NCBI GenBank assembly: GCA_963422465.1
Contig: OY730174.1
Location: forward strand, 3,498,914-3,562,913
Reading direction: 5' to 3'
Length of the DNA: 64,000 bases
Origin: Lichina pygmaea
Lineage: Eukaryota > Ascomycota > Lichinomycetes > Lichinales > Lichinaceae
Below, in pieces: positions 1-20,672 of this stretch. The position numbers and the translations under genes were made by a program. The notes under the pieces are model-generated. The model had not been told where the DNA came from. It saw only the letters and a list, made by a program, of their open reading frames with translations, and did no database searches. Every line of letters begins with the position of its first letter. Within the stretch, counting starts at the first letter, position 1.

Positions 1-245
1 CTCAAGCCGTGGGTGTCATCATCACTCTCGGGGGTGGATGTCCATAACTTTTGGGGCGGACGTTGCTCGCTTCGGCGGTTTTTGGGTCAACGGCGTGTGT
101 TACTCGTAGGTTGCTTACTCGGAATGCTTGCAGGTGACGGCTGGCTGTATCAAAGGTTCTAAGAAACACTTCGCGCTACTGATAGCTAAGTACTGGAGTA
201 TAATTTTTGAAACAACCGAATCCTGATATCAAATCCTGACTAAGA

Positions 246-519
246 ACCACGGCCCGCCGCCGCCCTCACGGCGTGGATCCTCCGACAAGGCATTCTCCTC
301 CAGTTCTCCTGGGCTCAGGAGCAGCTGGAAGCTGGCTGCTAGCCAGCCACCCCCCATGTTCTACAGCATCTCGACAGGATAGTGCTGGCCAGGCACTGCA
401 GGAGGAGGTTTTTCACCCTAGCAGGCCTAGGGTTTTCCTTGCTTAATTTTCATAGCTGACCCAGCATAGTCTAGATAACTAGCACTAGAATGGAGTAGGA
501 ATACCAATTACCAATTACC
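246..519 (+). mobile_element. 5-prime-truncated LINE insertion (copy a)
   Basis: A 274-bp 3-prime fragment of a Tad-like LINE. The first part encodes the last residues of ORF2 (motif FSWAQEQLEAG before the stop), followed by the 3-prime UTR with the family signature GGTTTTTCACCCTAG and an end made of repeated ACCAATT units instead of poly-A. A 14-bp direct repeat, AATCCTGACTAAGA, lies at 232-245 and again at 520-533, which is a clear target-site duplication. The fragment is too short to encode anything useful. Confidence 0.85.
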
Positions 520-533
520 AATCCTGACTAAGA

Positions 534-990
534 CTGTATTGTATTGTATTGAGATCCTACACCATTCTAAAACTAGCTAAGCTAGATCATGCTGGGAACA
601 CTATGAAAGTGGTAAGGAAACCTTTTGGCCCAGGTGGCTGGCCACCTGCCCATAGGATAAAAGCCTCCCCTGCGGCCCCTAGGCCGGCACCATCCTACCG
701 AGAGACTATAGAACAAAGAAAGTGGCTGCTCGGCAGTCAAGCAGGGGGGAGCTGGTCCTGGGCCCAGGAGAACTGAGGGAGAAGGCCAAGACGTAGGAAC
801 CACGGGGCCAGGACGGCTGCTGCCCGGTGGTTAGAGGTCAGTTGCTGGAAGTTAGTCGTGGAGGTGAGCCGTCGGAGCGCCTGTCGCTCGCTAGTGAACT
901 GGAGGATCACATGTTTGGCTGTCTCCCACTTCGAAGCCGGGGACCCGGCAGCGGTGGAGGAAGGCCGCAAGGCCGATCTGTCCATGTACT
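534..990 (-). mobile_element. 5-prime-truncated LINE 3-prime end (copy b), antisense
   Basis: Read on the minus strand, this holds the ORF2 C-terminal zinc-finger region (WETAKHV, then QFSWAQDQL before the stop near 770), the LINE 3-prime UTR and a tail of AATAC-type units at 535-550. It abuts copy a, so the two LINEs meet tail to tail at about 534. The zinc-binding Cys residues upstream of WETAKHV are disrupted by a frameshift. The 5-prime end is only approximate. Confidence 0.65.
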
Positions 991-1194
991 GTACTTGTGC
1001 GAAAAGGTCCAGATTAGGCCTAGCGAAAACAAAGTACCTGTACGGAGTAAGCTGTACCTGTGCCATGGGGCGGTATTACCCCTCTCCTCCCGTCCCTTCG
1101 GTACGTCCGGGACACCCCTCCACCACGGACAGTTCAATGATCACTTCCTTGTCAGAATCAACTACAATGTCTATAACTCCACAACACTGTTGGA

Positions 1195-1375
1195 TGTTGG
1201 ACGTTGTCATGTTTGCTCTAAGCACCGTCATGTTTGCTCTTCCCCCATGTATTTGGGACAGTCGCCGAAACCCTAGCTAGTTCTTCTTCTTCTTCAACAA
1301 CAACAACAACAACAACAACACACATCGTCTTCTTCTGTTGTGCCTCCAGAATCGATCAAACACAACAACTAAATA
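1195..1375 (+). repeat. Repeat family D, copy 1, with TTC/AAC microsatellite
   Basis: This stretch shares an ordered set of blocks with 6812-7000: TTGGATGTTG, CACCGTCA.ATGTTTGCTCTT, CCCCAT.TATTT.GG, then GCCGAAACCCTAGCTAGTTCTTC. Between these lie a (TTC)5 tract (1281-1295) and an (AAC)9 tract (1296-1321). The second copy has an intact TATA-like CCATATATTTAGGG, so the repeat may be a promoter-bearing terminal segment of an unidentified element. Confidence 0.5.
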
Positions 1376-1518
1376 AAGATAAAAGTGGCTTATTTGATTC
1401 CTATACTTCTGTACTATCATCTCTGAAGTTATAGACCTCTCTAGATTTTTGTGGTGTTGCTGAGAAGTCATGATAGTGGTCACTCAACTAGAGATTTCCA
1501 GCAACATCGATTTCACAA

Positions 1519-1620
1519 GACTTTGATTGATTGATTGATTGAAGTCCTCCGCTGTTCTAAAGCTAGCTAATTAAACTATGCCGGGAGTAGCCATTGTAAT
1601 TTGAAAGGATGAAACTGTCT
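1519..1620 (-). mobile_element. LINE 3-prime end fragment (copy c), antisense
   Basis: The minus strand carries the LINE 3-prime UTR signature (GGCATAGTTTAATTAGCTAGC, a variant of the pattern in the other copies, ending in a tail of CAAT units at 1525-1543). Only the last 80-100 bp of the element are present. It is one of several very short 5-prime truncations in this window. Confidence 0.6.
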
Positions 1621-2140
1621 TCAGGGCAAAAACTCTTCCTTCTCTATCTATCATGGGATCTCTTACTGTCGGTGTCATGCTTGCGTGTACATGTGGTATA
1701 GATCTCGTAGTCGCTGGCGCGACTACTCTGCTTCTGTCTCCCCCCTACCCCTGAGCCCCTCCCACAGACTGCGGCATCCAAAGTAGTTTCCCCTTGGAGT
1801 TGTCTCCGGGGCCGGCCCTTCTTTGCTGTAGGTTGTGGGAGGGCCACAGTGGGAGCCCTCGGTCTTTTCTCCCCCGCCACTGGAGAATGCTGCGGGGGTG
1901 GAGTATCCAGCCCCATCGTCTCTGCCTCCACGCCCACATTGCCGAGGAACTGGTGTACTGCCACCGAATCGTACAAGAGTTTCTCGGAGTTCTTCGCAGT
2001 TGCATTGTGTCCTAGAGATTCTAATTGCGTCTGTACTAGATCTAGGAAGTCCGCAAAGTCGGGGCGGTCTCCTTTGTACAGTGGGAGTGGTGTTACTTTT
2101 TAGTGCTACAAGACTTATAACTCCACAACTAGATAGACAA

Positions 2141-2742
2141 CCCCCACCGCAAACCCAGCTGTTGGATCCAGATCCCGGAGAGGGCGACAACTGGAAGCCC
2201 GACAAGATGCCATACCGGTCGGCTCTCCGGCTCCGCGCCGGCTTGTCGAAGGCCCCGAGCAGCATCCTGACACAAGTCCGGACAGGTAAGATTGGGCTGG
2301 CAGCCTTCATCTGCAAGCAGCGGGTCCCCGACTTCCCGACGCTGGCCTGCAGCTGCGGGGCGCAGTGGGAGACTGCCAGGCATGTTGTGATGGACTGCCC
2401 ACGGCTGCAACACGCATGCTGCAGCCTTTTCACTGCAGCCTCCACTACTGACTACCAGGTGATGATCTCGCGCCAGCGGCCCGCTGCCACCCTCACAGCG
2501 TGGATCCTACGCCACGGTGTTCTTCCCCAGTTCCCCTGGGCTCAGGAGCAGCTGGCAGCTGGCTACTAGTCAGCCACCCCCCCCCATATTCCACAGTGAC
2601 TTGATAGGATAGTGCTAGCAAGGCACTGCAGGGAGAGGTTTTTCACCCCTAGGGGTTTTCCTAGCCTGTTTTCATAGTGGAACCAGCATAGCCTAGATAC
2701 ACTAGTGCTAGAATAGTGTAGGAATACAATCAATCAATCAAT
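2141..2742 (+). mobile_element. 5-prime-truncated LINE (copy d) with 15-bp target duplication
   Basis: A 602-bp insertion bounded by the 15-bp direct repeat CAACTAGATAGACAA at 2126-2140 and 2743-2757. The reading frame at about 2143-2569 encodes the C-terminal part of LINE ORF2: SILTQVRTGKIGLAAF, then the zinc-binding pattern CSCGAQWETARHVVMDC, ending QFPWAQEQLAAGY. The 3-prime UTR follows and ends in (CAAT)n. It sits inside the subterminal sequence of element E and is open over its whole coding stretch, so it looks younger than the AT-rich copies further right. Confidence 0.85.
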
Positions 2743-3149
2743 CAACTAGATAGACAAGTAGCAATTTTGATGTGTCCATCTGATTCCTCTACTCTTATAG
2801 TACCACGGGTTCCCTTCGGACTGCCTGCGGACCAGGGCCGGGGTGTAAGAGGGCGGAGGCCTGGCGGTGCCTGGTCGGAGCCGGGTCAGAGGCAACAGAG
2901 CCCTCTCTAGGGTTTTAGCGTAGCAGTGTGGCAGGTAGAGAGAAGAAGGCAGTCCTGTGGGCCCTAGGAGGCACTACTAGGGACATTGGGACTGAGTCGG
3001 GGCAGAGCCAGAAGCGCCTGCAGTGGATGTGTAGGTTCATTGATCGCTGAGGATTCTAATCCTCAGCGAGAAGCTGCTAAGTAGAGCTGCTAAGCTAAGC
3101 AGCTGACTAAGTGCGGTCGGGTGACGTGGGGTGGCTCGGTCGCTCGTGA

Positions 3150-4192
3150 CACGGGGCACCGGAGATTCTCTGTTCGGAGGTTCTCCGGTGGGTCACTACG
3201 TACAACCGGGGCCCCACAGGCGACAGCGGGCAGATTGAGACTCATCCCTACTTGGTTAGTGGGCTGGAAAGGTGGTCCTGCAGGTGCTGGCATGGCCTGC
3301 AGGGTCCGTAGAGCCTGTGAGGCATGGTTGGCCTCTGTACAAGAGATCTACAGAGGTAACGTGAAACAGCGAGAGCTGCGGGGTGTGGCATATAATGGCA
3401 GTGATGGCAGTAGGGTCTGGGCCTACGACAAGACTGTCTATATAGCCCGAGAGAACGGAAGCACATGCTGGTCCGTACAGAGTGCAGGCTCAGGCTGCAA
3501 ATGACAGGCTCAAGGAGCAAACTGCAGTTGGAGTGTGGGCTCCGGGCTGGCAACCCGGCACTCCGAAGCAGGACCTAGGGGTGAGCGTACCATGGTGGAG
3601 TGCAAAAGGCCTCAGGACTGCGGGGAAGTGTGGCAGAGACCCTGCACAGGATGTCGACTCTGCGTTATGCCTTGGCATAGCTCAACTGTGGCCGGACAAG
3701 ATGCCGTACTTGTCATCTCTCCAGCTTCACACCAGCTTGTTGAAGGCTCAGAGCAGCATACTGACACAAGTCCGCACAGGTAAGATTGGGCTGGCTGCCT
3801 TCCTCTGCAAGCGGCGGGTCCCCAGCTTCCCGACGCCGGCCTGCAGCTGTGGAGCACAGTGGGAAACAGCTAGACATGTAGTTGTTGCCTGCCCCCGCCT
3901 TCTGCGGGCTCGCTACAGCCTACATGCAGCGGCAGCCACTACTGACTACCAGGTGATGACTTCGTGACCCCGGCCCGCTGCCGCCCTTACAGCGTGGATC
4001 CTCCGCCACGGTGTCCTTCCCCAGTTCTCCTGGGCTCAGGAGCAGCTGGAAGCTGGCTACTAGGTAGCCACCCTCCATGTTTATAGTGACTCGACAGGAT
4101 AGCGCTGGTGAGGCGCTGCAGGGAGAGGTTTTTTACTTGTTTCAAGTTTTCCTAGCCTAGTTTTCATAGAAGACCCAGCATAGCCTAGTTAC
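3150..4192 (+). mobile_element. Chimeric LINE derivative: 5-prime module fused to ORF2 C-terminus (copy i)
   Basis: About 3150-3691 matches the 5-prime module also present, inverted, at 5454-6596 and 58695-59810. At 3691, after the bases ACTGTGG, the sequence switches to the LINE ORF2 C-terminal region (MPYLSSLQLH, SILTQVRTGKIGLAAF, CSCGAQWETARHVV). One reading frame, 3482-3967, runs open through the junction into ORF2. The 3-prime UTR follows, and its end is cut at about 4192 where repeat family B starts. It lacks ORF1, endonuclease and reverse transcriptase, so it is non-autonomous. Confidence 0.7.
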
Positions 4193-4560
4193 TGTTCGAC
4201 TGTGAACGCTACAGCGAGCAGCGGGAGAAGAAGATGAGTGTCACGACTGATAGATTGATTAGGGAGAACTAGCTAATCATCTATATGTAGACACGAAGCT
4301 GATGTTTGCCTTAGAGCGACAGAAGGCTCTAGAAGGCACGAGGCGGATCCATGGCGGGTCAATGCAGGAGTCCGCGGCACCATGCGGCAGCATCGGGATC
4401 ATCGGGATCATCGGTGGCACTATGCGGCAGCAGCAGGCAGCAGCAGGATCAACATCAAACAGTTACACTAGTGCTAAAATGGTGTAGGAATTCAATCATT
4501 CAATCAAACTCTTATAGTACTACTCTTGAACTGTAGACTCTCCCTGATTTCACTTGTGTT
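4193..4560 (+). repeat. Repeat family B, copy 1 (TGTTCGACTG.. end)
   Basis: It starts TGTTCGACTGTGAACGC and continues through CAGCGGGAGAAGAAGATGAG and a purine-rich minisatellite (GGATCATCGGGATCATCGG, GGCAGCAGCAGG). The same sequence, inverted, lies at about 33630-34041. A 42-bp LINE tail (copy e, 4461-4502) has inserted, with ATCAAAC at 4454-4460 and 4503-4509. The TG start could be an LTR terminus, but I see no paired LTR or internal coding region, so the class is open. Confidence 0.5.
4461..4502 (+). mobile_element. 42-bp LINE tail insertion (copy e)
   Basis: Only the last bases of the LINE 3-prime UTR (ACTAGTGCTAAAATGGTGTAGGAA) and its tail (TTCAATCATTCAATCAA) are present, between two ATCAAAC repeats. 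It is an extreme 5-prime truncation. Confidence 0.6.
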
Positions 4561-4937
4561 GCTCAGTAGCTATTGTAGCCTGACTTGCCTATTTATGTAT
4601 AGTCCTTCTTAATTCTCTCATGAGAGAGCTTACTTCTCTCACAATAGTAAGCTTTTTTTACTCTCAAAGTCACTGTACTAGAACATCAAATTTCTTGCCT
4701 AACTTTGGTACCGTGATAGTACTTTTATAGTCAGGGAAGGAATCCACATCTTCTGTGATGTAAGCCTCAGCTTCCTTGTAAGATTTGGCCAGGTTGTGGT
4801 GGAGTTGTAGTGTTTAAAATTGGTGGCTATCAACAGATTTACTAGCGATCATTGACCTGTTCAGGTCATTGAACTGTCTGACACCCCTCCTGGCGGAGGG
4901 GCATCCTGGACGTACCGAAGGGACAGGAGGAGGGGGG

Positions 4938-6596
4938 TGGTATGGTATGGTATGGTATTCCTACTCCGTTTCAGAACTAGCTACTGCTAGACTATGCCGG
5001 GAACACTGTGTAGCTGTGTAACAAGGAAAACCTCTGGGCCCTAGAGCTGCAAGATCAAGAGAGACCTCTAGGCTCCAGGGCCCAAAGGGCGAAAAACCTT
5101 ATTGTCCCACACGTCTCTAGCGACGGTAAACTGCTGGGATAACGGTTGAACAAGAAAGGAGGTCTGTAGCAGCAGAAACCTCGAGATTCCTTATTCAGAA
5201 AGAGGAGGGGTTGCGGAGGCCGCCGGTGTTGCTGGTGTTGCTGTTGCTGGAGGTGGTGTTGCTGCTGCTGCGACATCGTGATTGTACGTTGGCCGGGCAG
5301 TCGTGTCCTCACCCGCCCTCGTCGTTTTCGGGTTGGTGCAGTAGGGGGGATAGTGCTGCTGCTGCGCGTATCGCCGTCCCCGTCACTGCTGCGTGGGCGC
5401 TTCTCACCAGGAGCCCGCGCGGGGGGTGGTGGTGGTGGGCTGGGGGGGCTGGGCCACAGTTGTACTATGCCAGAACATAGCGCAGAGTTCCAACCCCCCT
5501 GCAGGGTCTCTGCCACGCTTCCCCGCAGTTCTGAGGCCTGTTGCGCTCCGCCGTGCACGCTCACCCCTAGATACTGCTTCGGAGCGCCGGGTACCCAGCC
5601 CGGAGCCCACGCTCCAACTGTAGTTTGCACCTTGAGCTTGTAGTTTGCAGCCCAAGCCTGCACTCCGTACAAACCGGCATGCGCATCCGTCCTCTCGGGC
5701 CATATAGACAGTCTCGTAGTAGGCCCAGACCCTACATCCGTCACTGCCATTATATGCCACGCCTCGCAGCTCTTGCTGTTTCACGTTACCTCCGCAGATC
5801 TCTCGTACGGAGGCCGACCATGCCTCGCAGGCCTTACGGACCCTGCAGGCCTTGCCAGCACCTGCAGGACCGCCTTTCCAGCCCACTAACCAAGTAGGGA
5901 GGAGTCTCTATCTGCCCGCTGTCGCCTGTGGGGCCCCGGTTGTGCGTGGTGGCCCACCGGAGAGTCTCCGGTACTGGAGAGCCTCCGGTGCCCCGGCCCC
6001 GGTCCGCAGGTGGTCTGAAGAGAATCTGTGGCAAGACCTTAGGCAAAACCATCAAGCCAGCACTTTGACTATCACACGGCCCTTAGGTACTGGAGCGGCA
6101 GAAACCCTTCACACCACCTGCTCACCTTCCTGAACACGCAGTCCCCGTTCGATTAACAATGCCGCGGTGCAGATATCGCTCCCCTCCTAGAACAAGATCC
6201 TCGACGCATTAGCTGCTGGAGACTCTGCTAGAAGGGGGGTGTGCGATGAGAACTCCTCTCGACTACTCCAGAGGTGTCCTGTCAGATGCCTAGACTTCAC
6301 ATCCACCAGCTGCAGGGCTGGCTTCGGGCCGTAGCGTACACGGTAGACATCTGTCGGGTGGTTTTCATCTCCCAGTTTTGGTCGCAGTCCTCTGTTCTGC
6401 TGACACTGCCTTGCGGGAGCGTCCAGGGTGCCTGCGCGACACCTCCGGTGGCTCGTCGCTCCGCTAGCGTCAGCAGCTTGACCGGTGACTCAATTAGCTC
6501 TCGGTGCAACAACAGCAAGCAGCTTGGGAGACTGCCTGCCATCGCTACTCCGAGGTTCCCAGCCTGCACCGCGTGGAGGTTTGAGTCGTCGCAGGT
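4938..6596 (-). mobile_element. Chimeric LINE derivative, antisense (copy ii)
   Basis: On the minus strand this begins (6596) with the 5-prime module shared with 58695-59810. At 5454 (ACTGTGG) it switches to a different body that encodes a Pro-rich then basic and Gln-rich stretch (PPPPPPARAPGEKRPRSS, later QQQQHHLQQQQHQQH). It then ends in the LINE 3-prime UTR with a (GGTAT)4 tail at 4938-4960 on the plus strand. A reading frame at 5055-5750 is open across the junction. A G-rich direct repeat (GAGGAGGGGGG) flanks both ends. Endonuclease and reverse transcriptase are absent. The basic, low-complexity part could be the N-terminus of an ORF1 of another LINE lineage. Confidence 0.6.
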
Positions 6597-6632
6597 GAGG
6601 AGGGGGGGTAATACCCCCCCATGGCACGGGTA

Positions 6633-7465
6633 AAGAGAAGATGGGTCAGCCTCAAGCACCAGCAGTACGTATGTACAGTACATCCTCACTACAAAGTACG
6701 AGTTCTCAATCTGATGGCACTCGAGAGAAGATCTGGGCTGCGATGCAGCTCCGCAATACCGTAGTACGTAGTGCGGCCTTGGCGTAGTCAGTGTCAATGC
6801 GGCTATCTTGTGTTGGAATTGGATGTTGTGGGTGTGGAGCCCGGGGGCGGAGCCCTACGTCCTGACCCCTAACACCGTCACATGTTTTGCTCTTGCCCCA
6901 TATATTTAGGGCTGTTGCTGAAAGCCTAGCTAGTTCTCTTCTCCTAACAACAGCATCATCACAACCCTCTGCTGTGGCTCCGGAAGTAATCATATTGAAG
7001 TCGTCTTGACACTTACTGTGAGAGCCTGCGGTGAGATACAAAGTGGCCGAGTGCGTGTCAATCGAGGCTGATTCATTGTAGATTAGACATTACACTATTC
7101 TGGTGTGAGATATCAAGGATAACTTTTGGTGTCAATCAACCTTTGCCCACGTCTTTCCGCCCGATCGTGAGCGTAGCAAAATAAAAATAAAAAACCCGCC
7201 CGACAAACAAGCAGATGCCACAAACATCCTTCGCATGCTCCTGGCATGATGCATGAAATAGGAAATGCTGATGCAAGGGAGCGAGATACTACAGTCTGAG
7301 ATGATGACAACGACGACGACGACGATGATGAAAAGAGAATATGATGTCTAGCGAGTGGGTATCTGCCTGGAAGATTGGAGTGGAAGACAGGACAAAACGC
7401 GTCACAAAACGGCTAGAGGCAAATGACAAGGTGAAAAACAAGAAAGACGGCCAAGTCGGCTGCTC
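6633..7465. other. Gap between repeat block and gtb3: repeat D copy 2 and microsatellite
   Basis: 6812-7000 is the second copy of repeat family D (see 1195-1375), with the TATA-like CCATATATTTAGGG at about 6896-6910. An ACG/ATG trinucleotide run lies at 7297-7333. The stretch directly next to the gtb3 stop codon is presumably its 3-prime UTR; no convincing coding region is seen. Confidence 0.5.
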
Positions 7466-17143
<9,678 letters not shown>

Positions 17144-17394
17144 GTCGTCGAGGGCCGGCGGCGGAGCCGGCGTGTGGACGGCACGGAGGGACGGAGGTGC
17201 AGCAACGAGCTGCGATCATGGGCCACGGCCGTCCCCGGCGGAGGAGGAGGAGGAAGGCCTGGCGAGCGGATTGATAGCCGGTGCCGTACACAGCCCCGAG
17301 TCTATCTATCACCGAACGAACGAGCGTGGTCGACCGCCGGTCGGGGTCAAGGCAAAGGAGAGACAGACACGACAGAGAGAGACAGAGAGAGGGA

Positions 17395-17433
<39 letters not shown>

Positions 17434-20400
17434 CGGAGAAGGAACGGCGCATGCCGAGCCGCGGTCTTGTTTCGTTATGTACACAGGTCGAAGTAGAAAC
17501 GAATGGCATGGATGCCGAGAAGCAGCGCACCGAAGGAGAGGAACCTATCAAGCCTTCGGGCAAGGGAGCATCTAGAAGGCGTCGTGGGTGGAGGAGTGAA
17601 TGATGGCAGAGCGGACAGCAGGCGAGCGGCGGTCATCCTCCGGGTCCCGGGTGAGGTACGAAGAACAGTCGCGATGTGCATCTCCGGACCCCTATCTGGC
17701 CGGCCCGGGAAAGTCGACATCGACTAAGAGGCGCGGTGGTGGTGATGATGACGATGATGGCGATTCTGCTGGGCACGTCCAAGTTTAGACGGCTTCCACA
17801 GACGGCTTCCACAGACGGCTTCCACATCCGCCATCCGCCATCCGCCATCTGCCACCAGGGCGTCAGCCCGGAAGAGGCCCGGCAAGGAAAAAGGGGGCGC
17901 CTGCTGGATTGGAGGGGGCAAGGAAAAGCTTCCCGAAGCCGCCCTGGGCAGGACGCGAGACTGGTCGATCGAGTCGAGGGCAGAAGCCTCTTCGGCCGCG
18001 CCGAGGACGGGTTTCGTTTCTGCCGACGTCCACCGCCCTCGGAGGAAGGCCACGTCGACGGCCGGCCACATCCAGTAAGGCGTACGGTTGCACGTATACC
18101 GGTAGGCCGTGACCTCGGCCTCGGTCGGGGAGGAGGTCTACGCCGCGACGTTTCGGCGCATCTTCCGGCTCACAGGAGGGTCTGCCCTCCGCCCTTCCCC
18201 CTGCCACGAAAAGGGAAGGGTGCTTTTCTTCTTCCTCTTCTTCTGACTTCTTCTGACTCTTCTCCCGCGTTGGCAGCTGGAGACATGTGCCGCTCGATTG
18301 AACAGCTCCAAGACATCGGAGGAGAGTTGGCACGACCTGGATCGCGCGTGACGAACCACATCGGCTGGTCGCCGGATGTCAGCCCGCGACGTCGGAGGAA
18401 TACGCGAAATGCTCGATGCGCATAAGCTGCCTCATCGTCAACTTAGGGACAATCTGTGGCCTTGGCGTCGGTAAGGCGCCAGGGACGGGGTTCACCTTGC
18501 TAAATTTACACACGGGCGAGCACCGTGCATGTGGCCGTCATACGAGGGCACGGTCTGTCTTTGCGAGGACCAATGCTCGGCGGCGGACCGAGATGTGCGT
18601 CGTGGGCCCCGTTCACATCCCTTGCACCGACGAAGCTTGGCAGGCCGGCAGGCGGCGCGCAACCTTGTTTTCCCAAGCACGGAAAGTAGTGCCAGGTTGC
18701 GGCATCGAGGCCCGTGGCGGAATGGCATCCGGGAGGTGGAGATGGAGGTGCGGAACGGTCGGTCGGAGACTGCTGGGCTCAGCTTGATACTGTGCCAGCC
18801 CTGATGCGAGCGACAAGTCAGCGGCTGGGTCTAGCGGCCCGGTAGCACGGTGGTGGCAAGTACGGCCCGCTACGGCATTCCATACGGCGCTGAAGCGCCA
18901 ACAACGTCCTGTCTTTGAAGATCGCCCGTCCAGATTCGGATTTGGTGTTTACTGTACGGAGTAAGTAGTACGAGTAAGCCCCGCCTCCTCTTCGGTCTGT
19001 GATGACTCGTTTCGCGACGACCTAGCGCCTGCACCGTCGCGAGGAGGCCTCGAGCGATGATCTTCACTTCGGGCCTATTCCAACGGTGTTCACGCTGCGA
19101 CGTCTCGGTCGAGGCTTGTCCACAGATGGAAGAAAGTGGAGAGGGCAAAGACGATGGTGACACAGCGTCGATGTATCAGTACGTACGTACCCGGTACTGC
19201 AGCTTCTTACGTAATCGTGTTGGTGAGCACCCGACCGCTCGGAAAGCGAGCGAGTGGGTACGTAACGTACAGGGATGAGAAGTGGGAGGCGCTGCATCTT
19301 ACCCCTGGAAGAAGAACGGACGAAGACCGCCGTACCACCCCCCCCACTGTGCAGATTTCTTACTTCCCCGTCCCACAGTACGTACTTCCATGCCCCGCCG
19401 CGCAAATCAGTTACGTGCACTTTACCGAGCCACACCATATGAAGCTAAGTAGGGGAGTACGTCCCTTTTCGGGGCAAGCGAGGTATGAGCTTCATAAGTC
19501 TTGAAGGTATCACGTAATACACATTCTTCGGTCGCATTGTCGGTTCTAGTCGCATCTGATGCCTGACTCTAGGTCCGTCAAGTCAGATCTTACTTCCGAT
19601 GTCATATGTAGCTTTTCGGTGGCATGAGGACTTCTTCATCGATCTGGAGATGGGCGGTCGGTGGGCTGATGCCCCAAAACTTGAGTAGTGCATACCTACT
19701 GTACGAGTACGGAGTGCCACCAGAATAGAAGTCCGGGCTCGCGATGCTTGATGGAGTAGGTCGGCCCGGACGGCCGAACGTGGCTTCGCTGAGTCATCAT
19801 CTCGTGGTACCACTGTCGACGTGCAGGACCGAACCACTACGGAACGTACTTGTAGTCGTATGGCGGTGCACATAGTCATAGGCCCCAGTAAGCTGCAGGG
19901 TTTACGGACCATCTTGTACGACAGTCTAGAAGTCGAAGCTGCATGGGTGAGTGCGATGCGGTGAGCCACAACGACCCGCTCTATGGTCGAGTGGCTTGTC
20001 CAACCTCGACGACGTGGAGGACGTTCTTGCTGCATGTCCGCGACGACATCTGCAGCGACGGTGGCGGACGGCCGGACAGAAGCGTGACACGCCGCTGTTG
20101 CACGAGTCTGCAGGAGCGGAAGCTGTGTGCACGGGGGATCACGGTGAAGCCGGAGGGGTACGACGCAGTGGATCGCATTACCGTGGCAAGAGGAAGATGC
20201 GGCCTTGCAATAGGATCGCTCGACGGCTGAACGGCACAAGACACGCGGGCGAAGTAGAACGCACCAGGGGTCGACAACACGCCAAACGACATCGTCACAT
20301 TAGGAATTACAGTATACACGTATAGACTCCCTGTGTGGTGGCACCGGCACGGGATGTAAAGCTCACCGTCACCATGCTTCCGCCGTCTTGTCCAACATCG

Positions 20401-20672
20401 GGTCCTTCTCTCCTCCCGACCCGATTCCCGGGGCCTGCCGCGACGATTTTCTTCTGCGCCGTAAGATCAATGTCCAAGACGAAGACACCCCTCGAGCACT
20501 GGGATGAGACGACGGACGCCGACGAGAGCGACGCCACCGGACGGCGCCAGGGCGAACCGGCGCGACGTTGGACCTTCGCCGTTTTTGCAACGGTCCAGGG
20601 TCGACCAGGCGAAGGGAGAGGAGCAGCGACCGAGGGCAGTCGAGACAGATGACGACGGGGGACGGCGACCGA
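17144..20672. other. Long intergenic region between gtb3 and agd3
   Basis: About 3.5 kb without a supported gene. It holds a (GA)n tract at 17371-17432, a 13-bp tandem repeat (unit AGACGGCTTCCAC, three copies, 17787-17825) followed by a 7-bp repeat (ATCCGCC, 17826-17848), and TAC/GTAC-rich words such as TACGGAGTA at about 18956. Reading frames here are short, Arg/Pro/Ser-rich and lack domains. It must contain the gtb3 promoter and the agd3 3-prime UTR. Confidence 0.6.

Larger units (their letters stand above)
1055..6632. mobile_element. TA-flanked DNA transposon with nested insertions (element E)
   Basis: The left end (TACCTGTGCCATGGGG at 1055) matches the reverse complement of the right end (ATGGCACGGGTA ending 6632). 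The match continues through GGTATTACCCC, the block around GTCCCTTCGGTACGTCC and GTTCAATGATC, for roughly 80-100 bp. The right inverted repeat is split by a LINE at about 4938-6596; its inner part lies at about 4860-4937. TA at both ends fits a Tc1/mariner-pogo type element. No transposase ORF remains. The inside holds LINE copies c, d, i, e and ii and repeat family B. It could instead be two single ends of related MITEs, but the match of both ends favours one nested element. Confidence 0.6.

Noticed and set aside
17676-18425. 249-codon plus-strand frame in the gtb3-agd3 gap
   Set aside because: Arg/Pro/Ser-rich, includes translated tandem repeats, no domain or signal peptide.
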